Assembly: GCF_047314965.1 (NCBI RefSeq) | Contig: NZ_JBLBVK010000057.1 | Location: forward strand, 124,001-188,000 | DNA length: 64,000 nucleotides | Source of the DNA: JAVJUV01 sp047314965 | GTDB lineage: Bacteria > Pseudomonadota > Alphaproteobacteria > Rhodobacterales > Rhodobacteraceae | Direction: 5' to 3' | Part shown: positions 35,865-44,251 of the stretch, in pieces | Layout: every line of letters starts with the position of its first letter | How positions within the stretch are numbered: the stretch's first letter is position 1 | Notes under the pieces: model-generated | What the model saw: the letters and a program-made list of their open reading frames with translations, nothing else | What the model was told of the DNA's origin: nothing | The model's database searches: none | Position numbers and translations under genes: made by a program

Positions 35865-36002
35865 ATGTCTAGCCGTTCGAAGATCGTGATGGGTGTATAT
35901 GCGCCGCCGGCGCGCATCACCGCACGTGCATGGACAAAGCTGGCCTGCCTTGTCTGCTTGCCCATCGTTCTGCTCTGCACTGTTCTGGACCTGGCGATCT
36001 GA
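35865..36002 (+). CDS. Possible 45-residue single-helix membrane protein
   Basis: A short frame beginning MSSRSKIVMGVYAPP with a hydrophobic C-terminal half (about residues 25-44) that could span the membrane once. Codon use is GC-biased in third position like the neighbours. It lies 104 bp before lolA in the same direction. No homologue is recognised and no strong ribosome site is seen. Confidence 0.35.
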   Translation: MSSRSKIVMGVYAPPARITARAWTKLACLVCLPIVLLCTVLDLAI

Positions 36003-36105
36003 CCCTTTTGGCAGGCCATGACACGCCGATGATATCGCCTAACGCTGGCGTCCCGATCATGCTCCCCCTATATCGGACCTGAGCAGATAAAAAGGGCCCA
36101 TACCC

Positions 36106-36708
36106 ATGGATCGCAGAACATTCATCGCCGCAGCCGCGGCCTCGCTTGCGGCGACCCCAGCGCTTGCGGATAAGTTGTCTCTGAACGCCATTTCCAACTA
36201 TTTGAACGGCATCCAGACCGCGACGACCGAGTTTACCCAGGTGAATGACGATGGCTCGCTTTCGACCGGCACGCTTTATATCAAGCGCCCAGGCCGTATG
36301 CGGTTCGAATACAATCCACCGGAGGAATTGCTCGTCATGGCGGGCGCCGGGCAGGTCGGTATTTTCGACGGGAAGTCGAACGTCCAGAAGGCCGAGCGCT
36401 ATCCCCTTTCGCGCACACCTCTGAACCTTATTCTTGAGAGAAATGTGAACCTTGCGCAGAGAGACATGGTCGTCGGCCACGACTTCGACGGCACGGCGAC
36501 CGTAGTCACCGCACAAGACCCAAGGAACCCGGAATATGGTACGATTCAGCTCAAGTTCACGGCCGATCCGATCGAACTTCGGCAATGGGTGATCCGTGAC
36601 GGTCAGGGGGCGACAACCACCGTGATCCTGGGACAGCTCGCCTTGGGTCGTGACTTGCCGTCGACCCTTTTCAACATCAGCTACGAAGAAGGCCAGCGGG
36701 GCGGCTAG
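36106..36708 (+). CDS. lolA: LolA-family outer-membrane lipoprotein carrier
   Basis: A 200-residue periplasmic protein. The leader MDRRTFIAAAAASLAATPALA is a signal peptide with an RR pair, cleaved near ALA-DK. The mature part follows the LolA half-barrel pattern (TEFTQVNDDGS, GTLYIKRPGRMRFEYNPP). Its role is to ferry lipoproteins from LolCDE to the outer membrane. In Rhodobacterales lolA commonly follows ftsK, as here with one inserted convergent gene. Its stop overlaps the convergent SLT lipoprotein stop by a few bases. Confidence 0.92.
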   Translation: MDRRTFIAAAAASLAATPALADKLSLNAISNYLNGIQTATTEFTQVNDDGSLSTGTLYIKRPGRMRFEYNPPEELLVMAGAGQVGIFDGKSNVQKAERYPLSRTPLNLILERNVNLAQRDMVVGHDFDGTATVVTAQDPRNPEYGTIQLKFTADPIELRQWVIRDGQGATTTVILGQLALGRDLPSTLFNISYEEGQRGG

Positions 36709-37289
36709 ACCATCCCGCAAGAACGCAGTTGCGCGTCGTAAAGAATGGCGCGGTCTGCAACTTCATCCGAGACGCGCAACAGCCATGATTTCTGAAAATG
36801 GCTGCCCCGGCGATAGCCCGTACGTCCTTCATGATAGGCAAGATACTGGTGTTTCGCGTCCGCCAGTGAAATTCCGAGGTCCTCCTCGGTTTTCTTGAAG
36901 TACCATCCCATGAAATCCGTGGCATCGTCGATGCTGTCGCGCCGTGCGCCCCAGCCGCCGTGGTCCTTCTTGTAGTCATCCCAAGTTCCATCCAACGCCT
37001 GGCTGTACCCGTAAGCCGAGGATTGGCGCCCCATTGGGATGATCCCCAGCGTATACTTCACAGGTGTGCGTGCGTTGCCGACGAATTTCGACTCCTGATA
37101 GATCGTGGCCATCTGGACAGCTACCGGAACGCCCCAGCGGCGCTCAGCCCGCTTCATGGCACGTAAATAGTGCGGACGCTGCTCGACGATGGAACAGGCG
37201 TTATCCAGATTTCGAGGCGCCGAATAGTTGCTGCTGCCGCAAGCTGCGACAAACAACATCAGAATCAGGGCGCGGACGGGTCTGCTCAT
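36705..37289 (-). CDS. SLT-domain lipoprotein (putative lytic transglycosylase)
   Basis: A 194-residue protein starting at ATG 37289, with a lipoprotein signal whose lipobox is VAAC (cysteine near residue 17). The mature part has a lysozyme-like fold signature with a candidate catalytic glutamate in IYQESKF and the later SAYGYSQALDGTWDDY. It is probably an outer-membrane-anchored peptidoglycan hydrolase. It is convergent with lolA (4-bp overlap of ends) and divergent from hspQ. Confidence 0.88.
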   Translation of the reverse strand: MSRPVRALILMLFVAACGSSNYSAPRNLDNACSIVEQRPHYLRAMKRAERRWGVPVAVQMATIYQESKFVGNARTPVKYTLGIIPMGRQSSAYGYSQALDGTWDDYKKDHGGWGARRDSIDDATDFMGWYFKKTEEDLGISLADAKHQYLAYHEGRTGYRRGSHFQKSWLLRVSDEVADRAILYDAQLRSCGMV

Positions 37290-37467
37290 ACCTCTGTCGC
37301 CTCTTTTCGAATTTTGTGTTAGCTTATCAAAATTAGGAGCCGTGTAAAAGTCGTCTCGGCAAAGCACCCACTGTCAGGCTGTCCGTCACAGTTTGTTTCC
37401 CGGATTTCCTGCATCCGTTGTCGACATGGCGGGCACGTCATCTTAAAAAACGGTTGGGGGTACTGTT

Positions 37468-37794
37468 ATGTTCAAAACGCGCGCGAAATACGCCTTGGGT
37501 CAGGTTGTGCGCCACCGGAAGCATCCGTTCCGCGGTGTTGTTTTCGATGTCGACGCCATGTTTTCAAACACGGAAGAGTGGTATCAGGCCATTCCGGAAG
37601 AAAGCCGTCCGGACAAGGATCAGCCATTCTACCATCTGCTGGCAGAGAACGATCAAAGCTACTACGTGGCCTATGTCTCGGAGCAGAATCTTGTCGCGGA
37701 TTATTCCGGGCAGCCGGTGGATCATCCCGATCTGCCCGAGTTCTTTGGCGATTTCGACGACGGCCATTATCCGTTGCAGGTTCAGCTGAACTGA
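37468..37794 (+). CDS. hspQ: Heat shock protein HspQ (hemimethylated-DNA-binding YccV family)
   Basis: A 108-residue HspQ. Features are KYALGQVVRHRKHPFRGVVFDVD at the start and the central FYHLLAE plus YVAYVSEQNL. In enterobacteria HspQ is a heat-induced Lon specificity factor and was first described as a hemimethylated-DNA binder. Several Lon/protein-quality genes lie elsewhere in the window. A G-rich ribosome site precedes ATG 37468. I could not identify a clear RpoH-type promoter upstream. Confidence 0.93.
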   Translation: MFKTRAKYALGQVVRHRKHPFRGVVFDVDAMFSNTEEWYQAIPEESRPDKDQPFYHLLAENDQSYYVAYVSEQNLVADYSGQPVDHPDLPEFFGDFDDGHYPLQVQLN

Positions 37795-37823
37795 GTGCGC
37801 CCGCCCCGAAAGGGCGGGCAGTT

Positions 37824-39410
37824 TTACAGACCGATCGCGAGGCCGTCCTTTCGTGGATCGGACGCACCCACAAGAAAGCCGCGCGCGCGGTCGATCAGGA
37901 TTGCCTGTGCGCCGCCGATGGGCTCTTTGGGCACCTCCACGGAATGTCCCATATCGGCAAGTGCCTGGCGGGTACTCTCGGGTACACCGCGTTCCACCTT
38001 AAGCAATCCGCTGATCGGATCAGCGAAGACACGCGGGGCATCGAGGGCCTCCTGCAGGTCCATGCCGAAATCGGCAAGGTTCGACAGCACATAGGCATGT
38101 CCTGCCGCTTGGTATTGGCCGCCCATGACACCAAACGACATGTCGATCTGACCGTCCGTGGCGCGCATGGCCGGGATGATCGTATGCATGGGGCGTTTGC
38201 GCGGTCCGGCTTCGTTCGCGTGGCCGGCTGTCAGGTTGAAACCTGAACCCCGATTGTGGAACAGGATGCCGAATTTCGGGCTGGCGATGCCGGCGCCGAA
38301 CGTCGCGAAGATCGAGTAGATCAGGCTGACCGCCATGCCTTGGCGATCGACGACGGTGATCAGGATCGTGTCCTTGTGGACATCCTCGGTCAGCGGGGCG
38401 GGGGCTGCCATGGCGCGGGACGGATCGATGAGCGCCGCGAGGCGTCGGGCGGTCTCCGGCGCCAGCATGTGTTCGAGTCGGGTCACGTGGTCCGCATCGG
38501 CCAGGAAACGATTGCGCGCGTCATAGGCCAGCTTCGTCGCTTCCGAGTGCAGGTGCAGACGCTCAGGACCGAACGGATCCATCGCGGCGACATCGAACTG
38601 CGACAGAATTCCTGCAATCAGAATTGCGGTGGCTCCCTGTCCATTGGGCGGGTGCTCGATCAGGTCGTGTCCGCGATAGGGGCCAGCAATGGGTGTATGC
38701 CAGCTGGACTTCGTGCCGGCGAAATCATCGGCATTGTGGGTGCCGCCGATCGCGGCAAGAGCTGACAGCATGTCCTCCGCGACTTCTCCGGTATAGAACG
38801 CATCCCGCCCGTTCTTTGCGACGCGGCGCAGAACCTCTGCCTGGCCGGAAAGCCGTAGCCGGTCGCCAATTCGATATGGCTGCCCGTTGTTCAGGTAATG
38901 GCGGCGGGCGTCGTCGTTCATGGCCGGGCCATGGTCGGCGATATCGAAGGCGACCCGCGGCGCGATAGGCACGCCCTCGTCGAAAAGACGGATCGCCGGC
39001 GCCAGCGAACGCTCCAGTCCCGCTTTGCCGTAACGCTCCGACAGCGCGCACAGTGCATCCACTGCACCCGGTACAGTGATCGAAGCAGGATGACCGGGAA
39101 GGATCTTCTCGAGCCCTTCCGCGCGCAGGGCGTCCGGCGAAAGCCCGGCGGGTGCGCGTCCCGATCCGTTCAAGGCCACGACTTCTTCGCTTCCAGCGGG
39201 TTTGACCAAGGCGAAACAGTCGCCACCAAGCCCCGTCATCTGCGGTTCGCAGACGCCAAGGATCACCGCACCGGCGATAGCGGCGTCAGCCGCGTTGCCG
39301 CCATCCCGCAGGACGGACAATGCTTCGGAAGCGGCAAGCGGGTGAGATGTGGCGACCATCCCGTTGGACGCCAGAACCGGGGATCGCCCCGGAAAGTGCA
39401 AATCGCGCAT
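37824..39410 (-). CDS. Gamma-glutamyltransferase family protein
   Basis: A 528-residue Ntn-hydrolase of the gamma-glutamyltransferase family. The likely self-cleavage and nucleophile threonine lies in KDTILITVVDRQG, with the oxyanion region near GSGFNLT. No signal peptide is apparent, so unlike E. coli Ggt it may be cytoplasmic. The substrate could be glutathione, another gamma-glutamyl compound or an acylated precursor. It is convergent with hspQ, 29 bp from its end. Confidence 0.9.
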   Translation of the reverse strand: MRDLHFPGRSPVLASNGMVATSHPLAASEALSVLRDGGNAADAAIAGAVILGVCEPQMTGLGGDCFALVKPAGSEEVVALNGSGRAPAGLSPDALRAEGLEKILPGHPASITVPGAVDALCALSERYGKAGLERSLAPAIRLFDEGVPIAPRVAFDIADHGPAMNDDARRHYLNNGQPYRIGDRLRLSGQAEVLRRVAKNGRDAFYTGEVAEDMLSALAAIGGTHNADDFAGTKSSWHTPIAGPYRGHDLIEHPPNGQGATAILIAGILSQFDVAAMDPFGPERLHLHSEATKLAYDARNRFLADADHVTRLEHMLAPETARRLAALIDPSRAMAAPAPLTEDVHKDTILITVVDRQGMAVSLIYSIFATFGAGIASPKFGILFHNRGSGFNLTAGHANEAGPRKRPMHTIIPAMRATDGQIDMSFGVMGGQYQAAGHAYVLSNLADFGMDLQEALDAPRVFADPISGLLKVERGVPESTRQALADMGHSVEVPKEPIGGAQAILIDRARGFLVGASDPRKDGLAIGL

Positions 39411-39754
39411 GTTGGTATGTCCTCCAGATCGGGCTGGAGACTAGCGCCGGATACAGCGAAGGCAATCGGTCAGATTGTCATGCGCACAGTTGTGGATTTC
39501 CGGGGAGTTATGCCCCGGCATCGCGCGCTGGGTGGGGGCTGATAATAAGCGCGATGCCGAGGGAAGCTTGACAGCTACCGTTCTTGGATGACACCGGTCC
39601 GAGGCCGCATCACGGCCCATTTGCGGCCATTTTTCGTCACTGTTTTCTGAACTGAAGCAATCATCTCTGAACCGAGAGCATTGTCTTGGTTTTGGCAATA
39701 GGCGTGGCGGTGCGAACTGCCTTGCGCCCCGGTAGATGACCCGCTCCTGAGGGA
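39411..39754. other. 344-bp intergenic region rich in inverted repeats
   Basis: No convincing protein gene is present. It holds a 6-bp hairpin CCGGGG/CCCCGG (39500-39518), an overlapping 9-bp inverted repeat GCATCGCGC/GCGCGATGC (39518-39557) and a rightward terminator (39603-39634). The GGT gene to the left and the partner-switch genes to the right are both leftward, so a rightward terminator here is unexplained unless a short rightward RNA exists. Confidence 0.5.
39603..39634 (+). terminator. Rho-independent-type terminator in intergenic region
   Basis: GGCCGCA (39603-39609) pairs with TGCGGCC (39622-39628), followed by ATTTTT. The orientation is rightward, although no annotated rightward gene precedes it. 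Confidence 0.55.
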
Positions 39755-40246
39755 TCACACACCGCCGCGGATGGTCAGTCGGAAGATCAGAATGTTTTGG
39801 CCGTCGCGCCGGTCATAGACGAGGTCCTGCACCAGTTCCCGTATCAGGTACCACCCGTATCCACCTTCCGGCATCGGATCTTCGCCGAACTCGGCCATGG
39901 GATGGTTGCCAAGGGGTGCGCGACCGTGGGGCATTGGCTTTCCGCGGTCGCTGATCTCAACCAACAGGCCCGTCTGGCGAAGGCGCAGCGACATCGTGAT
40001 CTCGCCGGGTTGATCCTGAGGATAAGCGTGTTCCACGATGTTGTTCAGGGCTTCGGCCAGAACGATTTCCACCGACCCCATCTCTTCGGCTGTCAGATCA
40101 TATGCCTCGAGCGCGTCCATTGCCTCGTGAATGGCGCGTCTTACCCATCGGAAAGTGGCCTTGAACGACATTTGCGACACAAGGCCGTGCGGCAAACGTC
40201 CCGGGGTCTCGCCCGTGCTTTTGTCGACTGCGGTCTCATTGGGCAT
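39755..40246 (-). CDS. RsbW-like anti-sigma/serine kinase (GHKL ATPase)
   Basis: A 163-residue GHKL-fold ATPase of the anti-sigma-factor kinase type: the N-box reads EIVLAEALNNIVEHAY, the G1 box EISDRGKPM and the G2-like GGYGWYLI. ATG 40246 lies 11 bp inside the end of the STAS gene, so the pair is coupled. Known logic: the kinase phosphorylates the STAS antagonist and binds another partner when the antagonist is phosphorylated. No PP2C phosphatase or alternative sigma gene is adjacent. Confidence 0.9.
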   Translation of the reverse strand: MPNETAVDKSTGETPGRLPHGLVSQMSFKATFRWVRRAIHEAMDALEAYDLTAEEMGSVEIVLAEALNNIVEHAYPQDQPGEITMSLRLRQTGLLVEISDRGKPMPHGRAPLGNHPMAEFGEDPMPEGGYGWYLIRELVQDLVYDRRDGQNILIFRLTIRGGV

Positions 40247-40583
40247 CTGCGGCCGAGTCCTGTATGGCCGCCTCGACCGATGCATAAATGCGAAACACGC
40301 GGTCCATTCGGGTGATGCGGAAGACCTTGTCCACTGTCGGTGTCAACCCGGCAAGATCGAGGTGGCGGTTCCGGCCAAGCTGCTTCATCGAACCCACGAC
40401 CGCGCCCAGACCGCTTGAGTCCAGAAACTCGACCCTGCTCAGATCGAGGACGACGCGTCGTTGGGGGGTTTCGGTCAACTCCAGCATCTTGTCCTTGAAC
40501 CTGACGGCCACCGCGGCGTCGATTCTTCGGTCTTCGACGACGACGACAAGTGTATTTCCAACCTCTGACGCGGTCATTTGCAT
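40236..40583 (-). CDS. STAS-domain anti-sigma factor antagonist
   Basis: A 115-residue single STAS domain with the phosphorylatable-serine motif VEFLDSSGLGAVV (serines 56-57), the SpoIIAA/RsbV arrangement. The coupled downstream RsbW-like kinase is its expected partner. A perfect 14-bp palindrome GCGAAAGCTTTCGC (40597-40610) sits directly upstream of the AGGAG ribosome site and could be an operator or a translation-controlling stem. Confidence 0.92.
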   Translation of the reverse strand: MQMTASEVGNTLVVVVEDRRIDAAVAVRFKDKMLELTETPQRRVVLDLSRVEFLDSSGLGAVVGSMKQLGRNRHLDLAGLTPTVDKVFRITRMDRVFRIYASVEAAIQDSAADAQ

Positions 40584-40596
40584 GCACGTTCTCCTA

Positions 40597-40610
40597 GCGA
40601 AAGCTTTCGC
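40597..40610. promoter_or_regulatory. Perfect 14-bp palindrome upstream of STAS gene
   Basis: GCGAAAGCTTTCGC, flanked by TAGCG/CGCTA (to 40619), lies between the STAS gene and the divergent Met-sulfoxide-reductase gene, next to the STAS ribosome site. It may be a protein-binding site or an RNA stem; the function is not known. Confidence 0.4.
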
Positions 40611-40748
40611 GGGAACGCTAATGGCAACGTGTTACCAATCTGTAAGCGGTCTTGCTTCCGAACATCTCGGATTGGCTACATCCCGAGCCTCTTGCGCTTT
40701 TCCCTCCGGGCTGGTGGAAACGTATCCTGTGCGGAGCAAGAGGCGACG

Positions 40749-41210
40749 ATGAACATTTCCTATCAAGAACTCGGCCAGCGGATCAGGGCGCTTACTGAAG
40801 GCGAAACCGATCCGGTCGCACTCATGGCGACCGTTGCCTGCGAGGTGCATCACTCCGACGAGCGCTTCGACTGGACGGGTTTCTATAGGGTGGTTGCGCC
40901 CGAACTGTTGAAGATCGGCCCCTATCAGGGCGGCCACGGCTGTCTGACAATTCCCTTCGACAAGGGCGTATGCGGCGCGGCGGCGCGCACGGGACAGGTC
41001 CAACTGGTACCCGATGTCGAGGCATTCCCCGGCCATATCGCCTGTTCAAGCTCAACGCGGTCCGAGCTTGTCCTGCCGGTGCACGATGCCAGCGGCAGGC
41101 TCGTCGCCGTATTCGATATCGACAGCGATCTGCCCGATGCGTTCACAGAGACGGATGCGGCAGCCATCGCTGAAATCCTCGCAAGCGTATTCGAACGAGA
41201 GGGCGTCTGA
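40749..41210 (+). CDS. msrC: Free methionine-(R)-sulfoxide reductase, GAF type
   Basis: A 153-residue GAF-domain protein of the fRMsr/YebR family. The three redox cysteines are C65, C75 and C99, with spacings of 10 and 24 residues, identical to those of E. coli MsrC (C84/C94/C118). Landmark motifs are GPYQGGHGCL, GVCGAA and FPGHIACSSSTRSELVLP. It reduces free Met-R-sulfoxide in the cytoplasm. ATG 40749 has an AAGAGGCG ribosome site. It diverges from the partner-switch operon. Confidence 0.93.
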   Translation: MNISYQELGQRIRALTEGETDPVALMATVACEVHHSDERFDWTGFYRVVAPELLKIGPYQGGHGCLTIPFDKGVCGAAARTGQVQLVPDVEAFPGHIACSSSTRSELVLPVHDASGRLVAVFDIDSDLPDAFTETDAAAIAEILASVFEREGV

Positions 41211-41283
41211 TGCGGGTGTGCCAACCCCGCAGTGCGCATCGCGCCGGCACGACCGCAGGCCATGAAAAGGGGAGCGGCCAATC

Positions 41284-41931
41284 GTGAGCGATGCCTACAA
41301 TCCCCCTGATCTTCCCCTCGACGTGATCCACGCGGACCACGAAATTTTGCTGGTAAACAAGCCCCATGGGCTTCTCTCGGTTCCAGGCAAGGGAGATCAT
41401 CTGGCCGACTGTCTTTTGTCGCGAATACAGGCGGCGTTCCCCGAGGCGCTTCTGGTGCATCGCCTGGACCGTGACACTTCGGGCATCATGGTCTTCGCGC
41501 TGACGCCGCATGCGCAACGGCATCTGGGGCTGCAGTTCGAGAAGCGGCAGATCAAGAAGACCTACGTGGCGCGTGTCTGGGGCCGCATCGAAGAAAAGAC
41601 GGGAACCGTCGATCTGCCGTTGATCGTCGACTGGCCGAACCGGCCGCGTCAGATGGTCGATCTGCAAAACGGGCGACCGGCCGTCACGGATTGGCGCGTC
41701 ATGCGTGCCACGGAGGAAGAGACCCGCGTGCGTCTCTATCCCAAGACAGGCCGCTCGCACCAACTCCGGGTGCACATGAAGGAAATCGGCCACCCCATTC
41801 TGGGCGATCCCTTCTACTCGGAGGGACCCGCCCGGGAGTACCCCCGCCTGATGCTTCATTCAGAGGGTATCCGCCTCCGGCATCCGGACGGTGGGATCGG
41901 GATGACCTTTTCTGCCAAGGTGCCGTTCTGA
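41284..41931 (+). CDS. rluA: RluA-type RNA pseudouridine synthase
   Basis: A 215-residue pseudouridine synthase without an S4 domain, matching E. coli RluA in length (219). The catalytic aspartate is in VHRLDRDTSG, followed by the family-conserved YVARVWG, DWPNRP and GRSHQLRVHM segments. RluA modifies 23S rRNA U746 and tRNA U32 in E. coli, so the same targets are likely. The start is GTG 41284 behind AAAAGGGGAG. Confidence 0.92.
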   Translation: MSDAYNPPDLPLDVIHADHEILLVNKPHGLLSVPGKGDHLADCLLSRIQAAFPEALLVHRLDRDTSGIMVFALTPHAQRHLGLQFEKRQIKKTYVARVWGRIEEKTGTVDLPLIVDWPNRPRQMVDLQNGRPAVTDWRVMRATEEETRVRLYPKTGRSHQLRVHMKEIGHPILGDPFYSEGPAREYPRLMLHSEGIRLRHPDGGIGMTFSAKVPF

Positions 41932-41983
41932 ACCGTCCGAAATGCGTTTCAACGGGCGTCCTGCAAGGTGTGCCTCCGAAGTA

Positions 41984-42577
41984 CTACCCCAGAAACGCCT
42001 GCATCGCGCCCAGTTCCTCCGGGCGCAGTTCGTGTCCGCCCTCGTGCCAGTGCAGCGTCAACGAAGTGTCCTGTTGCCTGAGATAGTCGGCCAGAGCCTC
42101 GGTCATCGGGGCCGGGCAGATCGGGTCACGACGACCTGCGGTGATCAGAACCCTCTTGTCCGCCAGTCCCGGCTGGGGCTGTGGTGTCCACGGGATGAGC
42201 GGGTGCATCAGCACGATCTCGTCGACAATCTCGGGATGCGACATTGCAATCGCGGCCAGAATGTTGGCCCCGTTGGAGTATCCCAAACCCACAACGCGCA
42301 AAGCATCAGCCTTGGATCGCTCTTCGGCCAGAAACGCGGCCAGCGCGTTCGTTCGCGACCAGAGATCATCCATGTCGTAGATACCCTCGCCGGTCCGGCG
42401 AAAGTACCGGTTCATGCCGGCCTCGCGGACATCCCCGCGCGGTGACACCACTGCCGCACCGGGCAACAACTGGCTCGCGAGGTCATGGAACTGATGCTCG
42501 TTCCCTCCCGTGCCATGAAAGGTGAAGACCAGGGTACCGTTGCCCGTTCCCTCGGTTCGCGCCGCAACATAACTCAT
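41984..42577 (-). CDS. Alpha/beta hydrolase, carboxylesterase type (MhqD-like)
   Basis: A 197-residue alpha/beta hydrolase: the oxyanion region FTFHGTGGNE, the nucleophile elbow GYSNGA, an Asp in GRRDPICP and a C-terminal His in HEGGHEL complete the triad. It is encoded directly after a glyoxalase-fold ring-cleaving dioxygenase and overlaps it by four bases. The same hydrolase-plus-dioxygenase combination occurs in the quinone-detoxifying MhqO/MhqD group of Gram-positive bacteria, so an aromatic-electrophile role is inferred. Confidence 0.88.
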   Translation of the reverse strand: MSYVAARTEGTGNGTLVFTFHGTGGNEHQFHDLASQLLPGAAVVSPRGDVREAGMNRYFRRTGEGIYDMDDLWSRTNALAAFLAEERSKADALRVVGLGYSNGANILAAIAMSHPEIVDEIVLMHPLIPWTPQPQPGLADKRVLITAGRRDPICPAPMTEALADYLRQQDTSLTLHWHEGGHELRPEELGAMQAFLG

Positions 42578-43500
42578 TCGATGGGCTCCAGGTATCTTTC
42601 CAGCCGGTCGCGAAGATGCGCGTGCTGCGATGGCAGCTTCAGGCTCTCACCCAGATGCGCAGTATCCTCGTCGGTGTCGAAGCCGGGTTCGTTTGTGGCT
42701 ACTTCGAACAGGACGCCGCCGGGCGTGCGGAAGTAGATCGCCCAGAAATAGTCCCGGTCGATGACGGGCGTAACCTGATAGCCGGTGTCCAGAAGTGCTT
42801 CCCGAACCTCAAGCTGCCGTGCCCTATTTTCGACGGCGAAGGCGATATGATGCACCGATCCGGCGCCTTGTGCGGCGAAGCCGACGCCGGGCAGGGTCTC
42901 GATGTCGATGATGTTCGCATCATTGCCTTCGGGCACTGCGAATCTCGTCACGTTGTCCTCCCGGTCGATCTCTTCATACCCCATGAACTTCAGGAGCTCG
43001 GCTGAAGCGCCCGCATCGCGCAGGCGCATGTCGGCGGAATGAAATCCCCGTATGGCCATATCTTCGGACACGCCATTCCCGGTCCACGGTTCGCGTTCAT
43101 CTTCGCTCTCGACCAGAGCAAAGGCGTCGCCATCAGGGCCGGTGAAGAGCAGGCGGTCTTGTCCAAAACGCGTATCCTGACGAAGATCCGGCGTGCCTCG
43201 CTGGCTCAACCGGTCGGCCCATGCCTTGAGCGAACCCTTCGGCACCGAGAACGATGTCGTGCCGACCTCGCCCGTTCCGGGACGCCCCCGGCCTGCGTTA
43301 GGAAAGGGAAAATACGTCATGACCGATCCAGGCGAGCCGGTCTCGTCGCCGTAATACAGGTGATAGACGTCGGGAGCGTCGAAGTTGACCGTCTTCTTCA
43401 CGCGTCTCAGTCCAAGCGCCTCCGTGAAGAAAGCGTTGTTTCGTTTGGCTGACGACGCCAGCGACGTGACGTGGTGAAGGCCCTTGATCTGGTTGAGCAT
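42574..43500 (-). CDS. Ring-cleaving dioxygenase, glyoxalase fold (MhqO-like)
   Basis: A 308-residue vicinal-oxygen-chelate protein with two glyoxalase domains. Metal-ligand segments include GLHHVTSLAS near the N-terminus and SVHHIAFAVEN in the second half, with a glutamate in GVLFEVATNEPGF. This matches the MhqO/LinE-like group of putative hydroquinone dioxygenases. ATG 43500 (MLNQIKG) is preferred over the in-frame ATG 43545. It forms a coupled operon with the MhqD-like hydrolase. Confidence 0.9.
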   Translation of the reverse strand: MLNQIKGLHHVTSLASSAKRNNAFFTEALGLRRVKKTVNFDAPDVYHLYYGDETGSPGSVMTYFPFPNAGRGRPGTGEVGTTSFSVPKGSLKAWADRLSQRGTPDLRQDTRFGQDRLLFTGPDGDAFALVESEDEREPWTGNGVSEDMAIRGFHSADMRLRDAGASAELLKFMGYEEIDREDNVTRFAVPEGNDANIIDIETLPGVGFAAQGAGSVHHIAFAVENRARQLEVREALLDTGYQVTPVIDRDYFWAIYFRTPGGVLFEVATNEPGFDTDEDTAHLGESLKLPSQHAHLRDRLERYLEPIE

Positions 43501-43620
43501 CACATATCTCCCGATATCCTCGATAGGCCGGAAGTTAGTGTTCAATATGGGTATAGAAACCTCTGTTTGCGCATAGGCTTCGCGCGTTTTCGCACATGAG
43601 ATCGCGTCAGCGCGTCCTCA

Positions 43621-43662
43621 TTGAGTTGTTGTCGCGGCGAAATCTGTTCGCCGCCAACTCAA
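43621..43662. repeat. Two-part inverted repeat between hypothetical gene and mhqO-like gene
   Basis: TTGAGTT (43621-43627) pairs with AACTCAA (43656-43662), and inside it GCGGCGAA (43634-43641) pairs with TTCGCCGC (43647-43654). The long interrupted stem begins three bases after the stop of the leftward hypothetical gene. It could terminate that gene or act as an RNA element for the next one; it lacks a T-run. Confidence 0.55.
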
Positions 43663-43664
43663 TC

Positions 43665-44015
43665 CTAGCGCTTTTCGATCAGCGCGATCGGCGCATTCGC
43701 GTCACGCTCGTAATCGAGCGGCACCTGGTCGTGTGCCGCCGTTTCGCGCTTGAATTCGTACACCATCTCCGTGCCGTCTTCTTCCGACGCGACGATCAGG
43801 CATTGCGATACGTGACGCGCCCCATCGTAGACATCGACCAGACCGCGCAGATGCGGCGCATCTTCGATGTCGAGCGAGAAACCCTCGTCCCAATACCGGA
43901 GAATGGTGAAATCGTGTCCGCCCACTTTCACGCGCAGGCGGCTTCGTTTTTTCAGTGATTGCTTACGGGCATTTTCCAGCCCTTCGCGCACTTCTTTAGG
44001 CAGAAATTCAGACAT
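43665..44015 (-). CDS. Conserved hypothetical protein (Rhodobacteraceae)
   Basis: A 116-residue soluble protein starting at ATG 44015 (MSEFLPKEVREGL). It is basic at the N-terminus (about residues 14-27) and otherwise beta-rich with HDFTILRYWDEGFSLD and GARHVSQCLIVASEEDG. I recognise the sequence type as conserved in roseobacters, without known function. A longer open frame reaches 44240, but the family-like start and the base composition favour 44015. It diverges from the glutathionyl-hydroquinone reductase gene. Confidence 0.82.
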   Translation of the reverse strand: MSEFLPKEVREGLENARKQSLKKRSRLRVKVGGHDFTILRYWDEGFSLDIEDAPHLRGLVDVYDGARHVSQCLIVASEEDGTEMVYEFKRETAAHDQVPLDYERDANAPIALIEKR

Positions 44016-44251
44016 AACGCGATACCCCCGGCGCCAAGGCAATTCCCGAATCGATGTTTCGTCAAGCATTCCTTTGAGATTGTTCATGAATTTTTCCGAA
44101 TGCTGCATCGAAGCTGCACGCGGTAAGGGAATTGTCCGGTGTGAGAAAACAATCAGGAAAGCGGCGACCGTTTGCACAGACCCTGTGCGGCGGGTCGCAA
44201 TGACTTTCCCGGCAGGCCCCCTATCTTCAGAAAGCAGCAAAGGAGAGTGTC

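Noticed and set aside
39411..39600. tRNA gene in the GGT to partner-switch gap
   Set aside because: No cloverleaf, acceptor-stem pairing or TTC-containing T-loop was found; the hairpins there have a different layout.
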